From: Pantoea phytobeneficialis
GTDB taxonomy: Bacteria; Pseudomonadota; Gammaproteobacteria; Enterobacterales; Enterobacteriaceae
Reading direction: 5' to 3'
Assembly (NCBI RefSeq): GCF_009728735.1
Contig: NZ_CP024636.1
Span: forward strand, 3,705,120-3,769,119
DNA: 64,000 nucleotides
Shown here: positions 10,739 through 20,127 of the stretch, piece after piece
Layout of the letters: each line of letters opens with the position of its first letter
Numbering within the stretch: position 1 is the stretch's first letter
Program-made: the position numbers and the translations under genes
Notes under the pieces: model-generated
Seen by the model: the letters and a program-made list of their open reading frames with translations, nothing else
What the model was told of the DNA's origin: nothing
Databases searched by the model: none

Positions 10739-11241
10739 TTTATATCCCGTGTTGAATTACGTTAATCCTTAAACAGCGGGCACAGCCTAATGCGCAGTAA
10801 AGTGTCAGGCAAGTGTAAGTTTTTGGATAAGAAAATGTCAGGTGAGACTTCAGTAAAATTAACTAATAAAATGTGTTTTTGGGACGATAATAACCGATCG
10901 CCTGATGAGTAAACGGGCGTAGTTAAATAATTATGTTTATAAGCAGAAGGTTAGATGGTTTTTCTTGCCCGAAGCAGGAAGGACCTTTTTTACCGGGCCT
11001 GGCGCGTTAATTTCCGCTGCGAATTAATTGGAGTCGGCCATTGTGCAGTAAATTTTATTTTTATGCACGTCCACGGGCTATTTGAGTTAATGATAAGGTT
11101 GGCGATAAAATACACAAAAATAAAGTTCACTGCACTATCATGAAATCTTTTCATCAATTATCTTAAGCGAAATTTTTCGCTGAAAATATGATCAATTTCA
11201 GGCGTTGAATAATGTTTGCCAGATACTCAACACCTGATTAA
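10739..11241. other. 503-bp AT-rich intergenic region with an imperfect inverted repeat
   Basis: This is the promoter side of the omptin gene and the 3' side of mdfA. I see no convincing gene; an open frame at 10955-11143 has no family resemblance. Arms at 11043-11062 and 11116-11135 form an imperfect inverted repeat (GTGCAGTAAATTTTATTTTT against its near complement, two mismatches) around 53 bases, which could be a small MITE-like relic or a long hairpin. Confidence 0.5.
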
Positions 11242-12474
11242 TCACACCTCAGCCAGCTGGCTACGGCGTTTACGTTCACGCAGGAACAGCGTGACCAGGC
11301 CAAACCACATCACTCCGCTGATAAAGTTAATCGCGCTGAACCACGGTGTACCCCCGCTGAAATAACCACTTTTTGCCAGCTCGATACCTATCGCCAGGGT
11401 AAGAATGCTGATCATCCCGAGCATCGCGGCGATACTGCCTTTCCCTTCGTTGCTGGCATACAGCGTCAGACGGTACAAACCGGCGTTAACCATCCCGGCA
11501 CCAAAAGCGTACAAACTCAATCCTGCCGTCAGCAGCAGGTAGCTGTGGCTATTGAGCAGGTTCGCCAGCAGCGCAATGCTCAGACCAAGCAAAATTGGCC
11601 ATGCGGCAAATTTTACCGGTTGCTCAATCGGCACCCGACCGGCCAGCTTACCGAGCGTCAGGTTTCCGGCAATCATCGCGAGGAATACCGGTAATTGCAG
11701 CAAGGCATAATGCAGGCGAGATAACCCTTCATCATGCATCAGGATCACCGGGGATAACGCTACCCAGGTCAGGATGGGGATAAAAACCAGACCGATGGCG
11801 AAAGAGCCATACATCACCTGGCGGTCACGCGCCAGACGACCATAGCCACGCGCCAGCGTCGGCAGGGCAATGGAATGGCTACGATCACCGGCCGTCTCCG
11901 GCATGATGCGCCACAACACCACAAACGCCACGATGCTACAGGCGGCGAATAACCAGAACATGCTGCGCCAGTCGCCAACGCTGAGCCAGGCGGCCCCCGC
12001 CAGCGGTCCTGCTAACGGGGCGAGCAGAGCCACATTGGCCATTAACGCCATCATGCGCACGGCAAGCGCTTCAGCGAAAGCCTCCTGTACCGCCGCATAG
12101 CTGACCGCGCCGATAAAGCACAGGCTGATCCCCTGAATAAAACGCAGTGCCACGAATTGTTCGATGTTCTGCACCAGCGTGGTCAGCATACAGGCGGCGG
12201 CAAAGAACAGGATGCCGAACAGCAATACGGGCCGTCGACCATATTTGTCGGAGAGCGGCCCAAGCAGCCATTGCAACACCACGCCGCCCATCAGGTAAGC
12301 CGTCAGTGAGGTCGATACCCATTCCGGGCCGACCTGAAACTCTTGCGTCACCAACAACATACCGGGTTGAATCATGTCGTGGGCGATATAGGTGGCAAAC
12401 TCGAACAACACCAACGCCAGCGGAAACAGCAGCACGCGCCCGGTGAGTTGAGTTATCGGTTGATAGCGGGCCAT
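11242..12474 (-). CDS. mdfA: MFS multidrug exporter, MdfA/Cmr type
   Basis: MdfA-type proteins are 12-helix proton antiporters that export chloramphenicol and cationic or neutral drugs. The 410-residue protein aligns along its length with remembered E. coli MdfA. It keeps the membrane-embedded acidic residue of helix 1 (LVLFEFATYIAHDMIQPGML), the MFS motif A LGPLSDKYGRRPV between helices 2 and 3, and motif C-like ANVALLAPLAGPLAGAAW in helix 5. mdfA is elsewhere in the E. coli chromosome, so its place next to pykA is lineage-specific. Substrates are inferred from the family. Confidence 0.9.
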   Translation of the reverse strand: MARYQPITQLTGRVLLFPLALVLFEFATYIAHDMIQPGMLLVTQEFQVGPEWVSTSLTAYLMGGVVLQWLLGPLSDKYGRRPVLLFGILFFAAACMLTTLVQNIEQFVALRFIQGISLCFIGAVSYAAVQEAFAEALAVRMMALMANVALLAPLAGPLAGAAWLSVGDWRSMFWLFAACSIVAFVVLWRIMPETAGDRSHSIALPTLARGYGRLARDRQVMYGSFAIGLVFIPILTWVALSPVILMHDEGLSRLHYALLQLPVFLAMIAGNLTLGKLAGRVPIEQPVKFAAWPILLGLSIALLANLLNSHSYLLLTAGLSLYAFGAGMVNAGLYRLTLYASNEGKGSIAAMLGMISILTLAIGIELAKSGYFSGGTPWFSAINFISGVMWFGLVTLFLRERKRRSQLAEV

Positions 12475-12490
12475 CTGGCCTCCTTGTCAG

Positions 12491-12525
12491 AGAAAATAAA
12501 ACGCGACTGCCGAAGCAGTCGCGTT
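12491..12525 (-). terminator. pykA terminator
   Basis: On the minus strand an 11-bp stem AACGCGACTGC-TTCG-GCAGTCGCGTT with a stable TTCG loop is followed by TTTATTTT. It lies between the end of pykA and the start of mdfA, separating their transcripts. Confidence 0.88.
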
Positions 12526-12560
12526 GTCCATAATGTTACAGCCGCTGTCAGAGGGCGTAA

Positions 12561-14003
12561 TTAATCTACGCGCAGTACACGGCTGGTATTGGTGGTGCCT
12601 GTGGTCGCCATGACATCACCCTGGGTGACAATCACCAGGTCGCCTGAAACGAGGAAACCTTTGTCACGCAGCAGGTTAATGGCATCGTGCGCAGCGGCAA
12701 CACCATCATTGTTGCTGTCAAAGTAAACCGGCGTTACACCGCGGTAAAGCGCAGTCAGGTTCAGAGTGCGTTCATGACGTGACATCGCGAAGATCGGCAG
12801 ACCGGAGGTGATACGGGAGGTCATCAGCGCGGTACGGCCAGATTCGGTCATGGTGATAATCGCGGTAACGCCTTGCAAATGGTTTGCGGCGTACATGGCA
12901 GACATGGCGATGGCTTCTTCAATGTTGTCGAACTGCACTTCAAGACGGTGCTTGGACACATTGACACTTGGGATTTTCTCCGCACCCAGACACACTTTTG
13001 CCATCGCAGACACGGTTTCCGCCGGGTACTGACCGGCAGCCGTTTCTGCTGACAGCATTACCGCGTCGGTGCCATCCAACACGGCGTTTGCCACGTCCAT
13101 AACTTCTGCACGGGTTGGCATCGGGTTGGTAATCATCGACTCCATCATCTGTGTCGCGGTAATGATGGTACGATTCAGCTGACGCGCACGACGAATCAGT
13201 GCCTTCTGGATACCGACCAGTTCCGGATCGCCAATTTCCACGCCAAGATCACCGCGCGCCACCATCACAACGTCAGAGGCGAGGATAATGTCATCCATCG
13301 CTTCCTGCGTGGCAACCGCTTCAGCACGTTCCACTTTTGCGACCAGTTTGGCATCGCAACCGGCATCACGCGCCAGACGGCGCGCATAGTTCATATCTTC
13401 GCCGCAACGCGGGAAAGAGACGGCCAGATAATCTACGCCAATTTTTGCTGCGGTGAGGATATCGGCCTTATCTTTCTCGGTCAGCGCTTCGGCTGACAGG
13501 CCACCACCCAGTTTGTTGATGCCTTTATTGTTGGAAAGCGGGCCGCCGACGGTCACCTCGGTGAACACTTTCATGCCCTGAACTTCCAGCACCTTCAACT
13601 GCACGCGACCATCGTCCAGCAGCAGAATGTCACCTGGCACCACATCCGCCGGCAGACCTTTATAGTCGATGCCGACTTTCTCTTTGTCGCCTTCACCTTT
13701 ACCCAGGCTGGCATCCAGCAGGAAACGGTCGCCGACATTGAGGAACACTTTACCTTCTTTGAAGGTCGAAACACGAATTTTAGGACCCTGTAAATCGCCG
13801 AGAATGGCGACATGGCGACCCAGTTTGGCCGCAATCTCACGCACTTTATTTGCGCGTAGCTGGTGATCTTCCGGGGTTCCGTGGGAGAAGTTTAGTCGAA
13901 CAACGTTCGCACCTGCCGCAATGATTTTTTCGAGGTTGTTATCGCGATCGGTTGCCGGGCCGAGGGTTGTTACGATCTTGGTTCTTCTGAGACGTCTGGA
14001 CAT
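12561..14003 (-). CDS. pykA: Pyruvate kinase II
   Basis: PykA makes pyruvate and ATP from phosphoenolpyruvate and ADP, the last step of glycolysis; the PykA isozyme is typically AMP-activated. The 480-residue protein matches E. coli PykA in length and nearly throughout. It begins [19 protein letters not shown], has the active-site loop AKVERAEAV (catalytic Lys), the metal/substrate region [12 protein letters not shown] and [18 protein letters not shown], and a complete C-terminal regulatory domain. It is divergent from nothing and follows hexR on the same strand, as in other enterobacteria. Confidence 0.98.
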   Translation of the reverse strand: MSRRLRRTKIVTTLGPATDRDNNLEKIIAAGANVVRLNFSHGTPEDHQLRANKVREIAAKLGRHVAILGDLQGPKIRVSTFKEGKVFLNVGDRFLLDASLGKGEGDKEKVGIDYKGLPADVVPGDILLLDDGRVQLKVLEVQGMKVFTEVTVGGPLSNNKGINKLGGGLSAEALTEKDKADILTAAKIGVDYLAVSFPRCGEDMNYARRLARDAGCDAKLVAKVERAEAVATQEAMDDIILASDVVMVARGDLGVEIGDPELVGIQKALIRRARQLNRTIITATQMMESMITNPMPTRAEVMDVANAVLDGTDAVMLSAETAAGQYPAETVSAMAKVCLGAEKIPSVNVSKHRLEVQFDNIEEAIAMSAMYAANHLQGVTAIITMTESGRTALMTSRITSGLPIFAMSRHERTLNLTALYRGVTPVYFDSNNDGVAAAHDAINLLRDKGFLVSGDLVIVTQGDVMATTGTTNTSRVLRVD

Positions 14004-14109
14004 GAAGGACTCCGTTGACTAAGTATCGTGTCCCTGTCATCTGGACACGTTGTGGTCACTATTCTATATGATCGATGGGCTGTGATTCGACTCACATGTG
14101 AATGCGATG

Positions 14110-14982
14110 TTAATTATTTTGCTGTGCATTGATTTCCTGCTGCACATGCTTCTCCAGGCGCGAATCTCTCAGCGCCTCTTTCACTCGTTTCAGATTTTCG
14201 CGAAAAGAGGCGCCACGCTCAAGGGTAAAACCCGTTGCAAGGACATCGACCAGGGTCAATTGTGCCAGGCGGGAAACCATCGGCAGATAGATATCAGTAT
14301 CTTCCGGGACATCGAGCGTCAGCGCCAGCGTGGCTTCTGCTGCAAGCGGTGAACCGGGAGAGGTGATAGCCAAAACGGTGGAAGCGTTTACACGCGCCAG
14401 GCGAGCCAGTTCTATCATATTTTTGGTTCGACCAGTATGTGATATGAGAACAAAAACGTCATTTGGTCCACTATTTATGCAACTCATGCGCTGGATCACA
14501 ATATCCTCTGACCAGATGACCGGCAGATTAAAACGCAGAAACTTATTGGTGGCATCATGGGCCACGACGGCGGAGGCTCCCAGACCAAAAAATGCAATCT
14601 TATTCGCCCGTGTCAGCGCCTTTACCGCCTGATGAATCACCGCCATATCCAGTTGCTGGCTTACGCGACTTAACCCGGCCAACGCCGAATCAAAAATTTT
14701 CTGACTGTAGCGCTCGACGCTGTCATTTTCTTCCACACCCCGGCTGACCCAGTTCGGGCCTTTCGCTAAACCTTGTGCCAGTTGCAGTTTAAAATCCGGA
14801 AACCCGCGCGTACCCATACGGTGGCAAAAGCGATTCACCGTTGGCTCGCTAACCTGTGCGGCACGCGCAAGCGTAGCGATACTGGAATGCATCGCCTCCT
14901 GAGGTGCAGCAAGGATTTGCTCTGCGACTTTTCGTTCCGATTTGCTCAGCGTCGGTAATTGCGCCTTAATCTGTTCCAGCAT
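14110..14982 (-). CDS. hexR: HexR, RpiR-family repressor of central carbon genes
   Basis: HexR represses zwf and Entner-Doudoroff genes and is released by 2-keto-3-deoxy-6-phosphogluconate. From the ATG at 14982 the protein has 290 residues: an N-terminal HTH_6 domain (LSKSERKVAEQILA, VSEPTVNRFCHRMGTRGFPDFK) and a C-terminal SIS sugar-phosphate domain (KIAFFGLGASAVVAHDATNKF, VLISHTGRTKNMIELA). The frame stays open for 71 codons upstream, but that extension has no family resemblance and covers promoter sequence. It is divergent from zwf, and a HexR palindrome lies in the spacer. Confidence 0.95.
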   Translation of the reverse strand: MLEQIKAQLPTLSKSERKVAEQILAAPQEAMHSSIATLARAAQVSEPTVNRFCHRMGTRGFPDFKLQLAQGLAKGPNWVSRGVEENDSVERYSQKIFDSALAGLSRVSQQLDMAVIHQAVKALTRANKIAFFGLGASAVVAHDATNKFLRFNLPVIWSEDIVIQRMSCINSGPNDVFVLISHTGRTKNMIELARLARVNASTVLAITSPGSPLAAEATLALTLDVPEDTDIYLPMVSRLAQLTLVDVLATGFTLERGASFRENLKRVKEALRDSRLEKHVQQEINAQQNN

Positions 14983-15279
14983 ATTGATAACCCGATGACC
15001 ACTCACCACTTTTGCCAATTTCATTCCTGGATGAAAGGGCGCTCTGTTCAGAACAATATACCGTGTAAACTGCGGTCGCACGCAGTAGCGGATAAATGTA
15101 AACGTGATTTTTTTGTCATACTTTGACGCGCACCAGGTTTTCCCCGACAAATCGCGAAACAGAAAAAAGCGCCGAAAGCGCACGCGACAACACACGTTAG
15201 TCGCAAATGGCGTGCAGAGTTATCTGATGCAACACCCCCGTTCGGGTTGTCCTGGAACCGGGAAAAAAGTACATTGTGC

Positions 15280-15294
15280 TGTAAGAAAATTACA
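15280..15294. promoter_or_regulatory. HexR operator upstream of zwf
   Basis: The perfect palindrome TGTAA-GAAAA-TTACA matches the HexR binding motif (TGTAAT-AAATTACA type). It sits 60 bases before the zwf start, where it could block the zwf promoter. Confidence 0.82.
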
Positions 15295-15353
15295 ATAAGG
15301 ACCCGGTAAATGAGGACGCTCGACCGGGTATATCCTGCAACGAGGAGAGGAAA

Positions 15354-16829
15354 ATGGCGGTAACACAAACAGCCCAGGCATGCGATCTGGTGATTTTCGG
15401 TGCCAAAGGCGATCTTGCGCGCCGGAAACTGTTGCCTTCACTGTATCAGCTGGAAAAAGCCGGTCAGATTCACGAAACCACACGGATCATTGGTGTGGGG
15501 CGCGCGGAGTGGGACAAAGACGCGTATACCAAAGTGGTACGTGAAGCGCTGGAAACCTTCATGAAAGAGAAGATCGACGAAGCGCTGTGGGACAAACTCA
15601 GCAGCCGTCTCGACTTCTGTAACATCGACGTCAACGACACCTCGCATTTCTCTCGTCTGGGCAAAATGCTCGACCAGAAAAATCGCGTCACCATTAACTA
15701 CTTCGCGATGCCGCCGAGCACCTTTGGTGCGATTTGTGAAGGTCTGGGTTCAGCCAAACTGAACGCCAAACCGGCACGCGTGGTGATGGAAAAGCCGTTG
15801 GGCACCTCACTGGAAACCTCTCAGGAGATTAACGACAGCGTCGGTAAATACTTCGAAGAGAGCCAGGTTTTCCGTATCGACCATTACCTTGGTAAAGAAA
15901 CGGTATTGAACCTGCTGGCCTTGCGTTTTGCCAACTCGATCTTTGTGAATAACTGGGACAATCGCACTATCGACCACGTACAGATTACCGTGGCTGAAGA
16001 GGTTGGTATCGAAGGCCGTTGGGGGTATTTCGACAAAGCAGGCCAGATGCGTGACATGATCCAGAACCATCTGCTGCAAATCCTGACCATGATCGCCATG
16101 TCACCGCCGTCTGATCTGAGCGCCGATGCGATTCGTGATGAGAAGGTCAAAGTGCTGCGTTCGCTGCGTCGTATCGACCAGAGCAACGTGCGCGACAAAA
16201 CCGTGCGTGGCCAGTACACCGCCGGTTTCGTCCAGGGTAAAAAAGTCCCTGGCTACCTGGAGGAAGAGGGCGCGAATAAGCAGAGCGCGACCGAAACCTT
16301 CGTGGCGATCCGTGTCGATATCGACAACTGGCGCTGGGCAGGCGTGCCGTTCTACCTGCGCACCGGTAAGCGTCTGCCGACCAAGTGTTCTGAAGTGGTG
16401 GTCTACTTCAAGAACCCGGAAATGAACCTGTTCAAAGATTCCTACGCTGAATTGCCGCAGAACAAGCTGACGATTCGTCTGCAACCGGATGAAGGTGTGG
16501 ATATCGAGATCCTGAACAAGGTGCCGGGTCTGGATCATAAACACAAATTGCAGACCACCAAACTGGACCTCAGCTACTCTGAAACCTTCAATCAGTCCCA
16601 TCTGGCGGATGCTTATGAGCGCCTGCTGCTGGAAACCATGCGTGGCATTCAGGCGCTGTTTGTGCGTCGTGATGAAGTGGAAGCGGCATGGACCTGGGTT
16701 GACTCCATCATGGACGCATGGAGCGCCGATGCGGATGCACCGAAACCTTATCAGGCAGGTACCTGGGGACCGGTTGCCTCTGTGGCGATGATCACCCGCG
16801 ACGGTCGTTCCTGGAACGAGTTCGAGTAA
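15354..16829 (+). CDS. zwf: Glucose-6-phosphate 1-dehydrogenase
   Basis: Zwf oxidises glucose-6-phosphate to 6-phosphogluconolactone, making NADPH and feeding the pentose-phosphate and Entner-Doudoroff routes. The 491-residue protein has the Rossmann start [21 protein letters not shown], the substrate-binding signature RIDHYLGKE with the catalytic His region, and VMEKPLGTS. Length equals the E. coli enzyme. A GAGGAGAGG ribosome-binding region precedes the ATG. HexR control is predicted from the upstream operator. The downstream neighbour is not edd but the dha regulon. Confidence 0.98.
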   Translation: MAVTQTAQACDLVIFGAKGDLARRKLLPSLYQLEKAGQIHETTRIIGVGRAEWDKDAYTKVVREALETFMKEKIDEALWDKLSSRLDFCNIDVNDTSHFSRLGKMLDQKNRVTINYFAMPPSTFGAICEGLGSAKLNAKPARVVMEKPLGTSLETSQEINDSVGKYFEESQVFRIDHYLGKETVLNLLALRFANSIFVNNWDNRTIDHVQITVAEEVGIEGRWGYFDKAGQMRDMIQNHLLQILTMIAMSPPSDLSADAIRDEKVKVLRSLRRIDQSNVRDKTVRGQYTAGFVQGKKVPGYLEEEGANKQSATETFVAIRVDIDNWRWAGVPFYLRTGKRLPTKCSEVVVYFKNPEMNLFKDSYAELPQNKLTIRLQPDEGVDIEILNKVPGLDHKHKLQTTKLDLSYSETFNQSHLADAYERLLLETMRGIQALFVRRDEVEAAWTWVDSIMDAWSADADAPKPYQAGTWGPVASVAMITRDGRSWNEFE

Positions 16830-16836
16830 CAGAATG

Positions 16837-16901
16837 GTAGCGGCGCGATTTTTCGCGCAATTTCGTGCGTGAAAAACGCGCACGATAAATCGTGCCGCTA
16901 C
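16837..16901. repeat. Intergenic palindromic repeat GTAGCGGC...GCCGCTAC
   Basis: A 65-bp element starts GTAGCGGC and ends GCCGCTAC, with inner inverted segments (GCGCGATTTTTCGCGC; GTGCGTGAAAAACGCGCAC; CACGATAAATCGTG). This form resembles a dispersed intergenic palindrome I associate with Pantoea/Erwinia genomes. It separates convergent zwf and dhaR and may act as a bidirectional transcription barrier. Confidence 0.7.
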
Positions 16902-16916
16902 GCAATATGCCTTAAC

Positions 16917-18902
16917 TCAACGTGATTTATAATCCTCCAGATGAATATTGAAAGCTTTCAGCTTGCGCCATAATGAGGTGCGGCTGATCTTCAGCGTCTG
17001 AGTAATCTTTATGGCTTTGCCCTGACACTGGACGGCGGCTTTAATTAACGCATCACGTTCCATATCGATGAGGCTATGCAAACCATTCGACGGCGGGAGC
17101 GTGGCCAGATCGCGAATACGTTCAATCAGCGCCAGGGGAATATCTTTGACGCGGATTACCGCGCCATCGCTGTAACTAAAAGCCCGCTCGAGCACATTGC
17201 GTAACTCGCGGTTATTTCCCGGCCAACTGTAACGCGTCAACAGTTGCAGCGCATCCTCTGACAACGACAGATTGCTGTCGACTTCACGGCTCATGATCTT
17301 CAGATAACGTTTAATCAGCGCCGGAATATCTTCACTGCGTTCGCGCAAAGGGGGGATATGGATATCGAACGACTGCAATTCATACAGCAAATGGCGGCGA
17401 AAACGGTTTTCATCCACGTACTGATTAATATCGACGCTGGTGGTGGTGATTAGCCGTACATCCAACGGTACCAGCAGTTGGTTGGCCTTACTCAGCAAGC
17501 CGGTTTTCAGCAGTTGCAGCAGGGCGGTCTGGACTTCGGTGGTCAGGTACTCCACATTCTCCAACAAAAGCGTGCCGCCTTTGGCCAGTTCAAACTTTGA
17601 GATCACATGTTTGTCGCCATTGACGATGCCGCCGAGAAACTCACTGGTCATGGTTTCGCGCGGGATTGCCTGGCAGTTGATGGTGATAAAGGGCTTATCC
17701 TGACGCTCGCTGGCATTATGAATGGCCTGAGCCAGATAGGACTTACCCAACCCTTCCTCACCATGCAGCAGCACCGAACCTCGACCTTTCGCCGCCTGTT
17801 GCGCCAGGCGCACCACGCGGCGAATGGTATTTGAGGTGCCGACATAATCAAGGTCATCAAAGGTGAGCCGAGCACCAATACCGCTATGGCGATGGACCAA
17901 CTCGCGGATGCGATCAATCGGGTGCATCAGAGCGATATAACGATCCGAGGTATTGTTCGGTCCCTTGACGATTTTCAGTGAAATCGCCAGAGAGATGAAG
18001 GAACCCGCAAATTCGATGGCGGTTTCAAATAGATCAACCTCACGATTGTGAGCGATCGCATTGAGAATGCTTTGCGGTAGCTTGATGATATCGTGAATAT
18101 TTTTGCCGAGAATTTTTTCACTTTTGACCCCGAACAAGTCGCTACCGTGGATATTGAGATAGAGGATAGTGCCTTTATTATCCCATGCCAGTACCCCTTC
18201 CTCCACGCCATCCAGCAGGGCGTGGACTTCGCTGAGATGTTGATTGGACTCAGCCAGAATCAAATCGGTATTCAGTTTGGCGGTGATCTGTTGCTCAATG
18301 GAATGCACCAGCGCCAACCCCAGCGCCGGGGCGCTCTCCTGAGCGCTAAGTAAAATAATCCCCACCGCCCCCATCAGCGTACTGTCGCTGCCGAACACCG
18401 GTGCGGCGCAGATCTCAAACGGGTGCAGATGTCGGTTGAAATGTTCATAGCCCTTGATGCTGAGGGTTTCATGCAACAACAATGCGCTGGAGATGGCGTT
18501 ATTGCCCATCATGCCTTCGCGCCAATAAATGCTTTCGCGAATCCCGAGCGGTGCCAGCCTGATCGCCATCGACGGCGTAGCATAAAACTTCAACGTGCAA
18601 CCGGTTTCGTCGGTCACGAAGATGGCGCAATCCGGCGCATCAAGATATTCGAAAATATCTTCGATGATGGGGGATGAGATATTCAGCATTTCGGATTGGT
18701 TGCGGCACAGCGACTCAAAGGTTATGCCTCGGGCATAAAGTTGTTGTGGCCAGTGATCGTGACGCAACAGGCGTCGGCAACGCAGCCAGGATTGTTTCAG
18801 CCAGGGTTTGATGTCCGGGCGGTCCAGACTGGTGAGGTTGTTATATAACTCCGGATCCTTGGCGATGAATGCCCGCCATATTGCTTTCATATTGAGACGC
18901 AT
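16917..18902 (-). CDS. dhaR: DhaR-type activator of the DHA kinase operon
   Basis: DhaR activates the dhaKLM operon in response to the phosphorylation state of DhaK/DhaL. The 661-residue protein has an N-terminal GAF-like sensor region, a PAS domain (LLDGVEEGVLAWDNKGTILYLN, about residues 220-320), a degenerate AAA+ domain (Walker A-like GEEGLGKSYLA, then AKGGTLLLENVEYL) and a C-terminal Fis-type HTH (AIKITQTLKISRTSLWRKLKAF). The sigma-54 contact loop GAFTGA is missing (SEFLGGIVNGD stands there), so it should act with sigma-70, as known for E. coli DhaR. It is divergent from the channel and dhaKLM genes. Confidence 0.93.
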   Translation of the reverse strand: MRLNMKAIWRAFIAKDPELYNNLTSLDRPDIKPWLKQSWLRCRRLLRHDHWPQQLYARGITFESLCRNQSEMLNISSPIIEDIFEYLDAPDCAIFVTDETGCTLKFYATPSMAIRLAPLGIRESIYWREGMMGNNAISSALLLHETLSIKGYEHFNRHLHPFEICAAPVFGSDSTLMGAVGIILLSAQESAPALGLALVHSIEQQITAKLNTDLILAESNQHLSEVHALLDGVEEGVLAWDNKGTILYLNIHGSDLFGVKSEKILGKNIHDIIKLPQSILNAIAHNREVDLFETAIEFAGSFISLAISLKIVKGPNNTSDRYIALMHPIDRIRELVHRHSGIGARLTFDDLDYVGTSNTIRRVVRLAQQAAKGRGSVLLHGEEGLGKSYLAQAIHNASERQDKPFITINCQAIPRETMTSEFLGGIVNGDKHVISKFELAKGGTLLLENVEYLTTEVQTALLQLLKTGLLSKANQLLVPLDVRLITTTSVDINQYVDENRFRRHLLYELQSFDIHIPPLRERSEDIPALIKRYLKIMSREVDSNLSLSEDALQLLTRYSWPGNNRELRNVLERAFSYSDGAVIRVKDIPLALIERIRDLATLPPSNGLHSLIDMERDALIKAAVQCQGKAIKITQTLKISRTSLWRKLKAFNIHLEDYKSR

Positions 18903-19349
18903 GCATTGCCTTCCTGCTGAAAATGGCCCAGCTATTAATTGAGTCTGTCAGGGTAAGAGCCGATCACTGGCGCGGAGCATAACGCTATATGTAGTGTATT
19001 TTGACGCTTCCCGGTAAAGCAGCGTGCCAAATTGTGACAGCGATCTGGAAATAGTTTCCCGCATCAATGTTCACTATTATTTTAAACTAACCAATTGTAT
19101 TTAATTTGTTTTTTATTTATTTAAACAACTGATGTGAAATGTCTCACATCTTTGAATACAGTATGACCGGGTTCAAATAACCCTGTTTTCATCCGTCATT
19201 ATGTTTCTTTTTGCAACCTTCCCGGAAAAAATAACGTTTCTGAATTAAACAAAAAAATATTTTTTACAGCCTTTTTCTCCCTTTCTATTCTCAGCATGTT
19301 CTTGCATAAGACGACCAGTTATATCAACTGTTAATAAAAGGAAAGGAAG
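18903..19349. promoter_or_regulatory. dhaR / dha operon control region with a CRP site
   Basis: This 447-bp AT-rich spacer separates divergent dhaR and the aquaglyceroporin gene. It holds one perfect CRP palindrome, GATGTGAAATGTCTCACATC at 19131-19150, with TGTGA-N6-TCACA halves. DhaR sites are expected but I could not define one. The region therefore suggests cAMP-CRP activation, i.e. expression when preferred sugars are absent. Confidence 0.8.
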
Positions 19350-20078
19350 ATGAACATCTTTTTATCAGAAATGGTCGGCACCATGCTGTTGATTCTGCTT
19401 GGCGACGGTGTGGTGGCCAACGTGGTCTTAAAACAAACCAAGGGAGGAAGTAGCGGCTGGATTGTGATTACCGCAGGGTGGGGTTTTGCGGTGACGGTCG
19501 CTGTTTACGCCGTCGGCTGGATCAGCGGCGCGCATCTCAATCCGGCAGTGACATTGGCTGTCTGGCTTCAGGGGGGCATTCCATCGGGAATGGTGCTGGT
19601 TTACATGCTCGGCCAACTGGTGGGGGCGTTTCTTGGCGCTATCCTCGTCTGGCTGACGTATAAGCGCCATTATGATGTTTCCGATGATCCCGGCTTAATT
19701 CTTGCCACTTTCTGTACCGGTCCTGCTATCCGCGACTATAAATGGAACCTGGTCACTGAAATTATCGGTACTGCGATGCTGGTATTCGGCGTGTTGGCGA
19801 TTTTCAACTCGCACAACGGTATTGCCGGTGGTTTTGGGCCTTATGCGGTCGGCGTGTTGGTGTGGAGTATCGGTTTGTCATTAGGCGGACCTACCGGCTA
19901 TGCGATCAACCCGGCGCGTGACCTTGGCCCGCGTATCGCGCATGCGTTATTGCCGATTAAAAACAAAGGCGGTTCCGATTGGAGCTATGCCTGGGTGCCG
20001 ATTGTCGGTCCATTAATTGGCGGTGCGGTCGGCTCTCTATTATACAAATTCTTATTACCTCTCTTAACTACCCCATAA
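19350..20078 (+). CDS. Aquaglyceroporin (GlpF-like MIP channel)
   Basis: MIP channels pass glycerol and other small polyols, probably also dihydroxyacetone, across the inner membrane. The 242-residue protein has six membrane helices and both NPA boxes, HLNPAVTLAVW and YAINPARDLGPR; the second is followed by D, a mark of glycerol-conducting rather than water-only members. It is first in the operon, 46 bases before dhaK, and its likely task is uptake of the DHA kinase substrate. It is shorter than E. coli GlpF (281) and not its direct counterpart, so no symbol is given. Confidence 0.93.
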   Translation: MNIFLSEMVGTMLLILLGDGVVANVVLKQTKGGSSGWIVITAGWGFAVTVAVYAVGWISGAHLNPAVTLAVWLQGGIPSGMVLVYMLGQLVGAFLGAILVWLTYKRHYDVSDDPGLILATFCTGPAIRDYKWNLVTEIIGTAMLVFGVLAIFNSHNGIAGGFGPYAVGVLVWSIGLSLGGPTGYAINPARDLGPRIAHALLPIKNKGGSDWSYAWVPIVGPLIGGAVGSLLYKFLLPLLTTP

Positions 20079-20127
20079 CAGTCCCCCCCAGGCCGCACCG
20101 GCCTGGGGACATGACGAGGAAAGATTG

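Noticed and set aside
10955..11143. 62-codon frame in the omptin-mdfA spacer
   Set aside because: No ribosome-binding site or similarity, and it runs through both arms of the inverted repeat.
14983..15195. 71-codon N-terminal extension of HexR
   Set aside because: It covers the hexR/zwf control region and has no resemblance to RpiR proteins.
16101..16883. 260-codon minus-strand frame opposite zwf
   Set aside because: Antisense to a highly conserved gene and continuing into the palindromic repeat.
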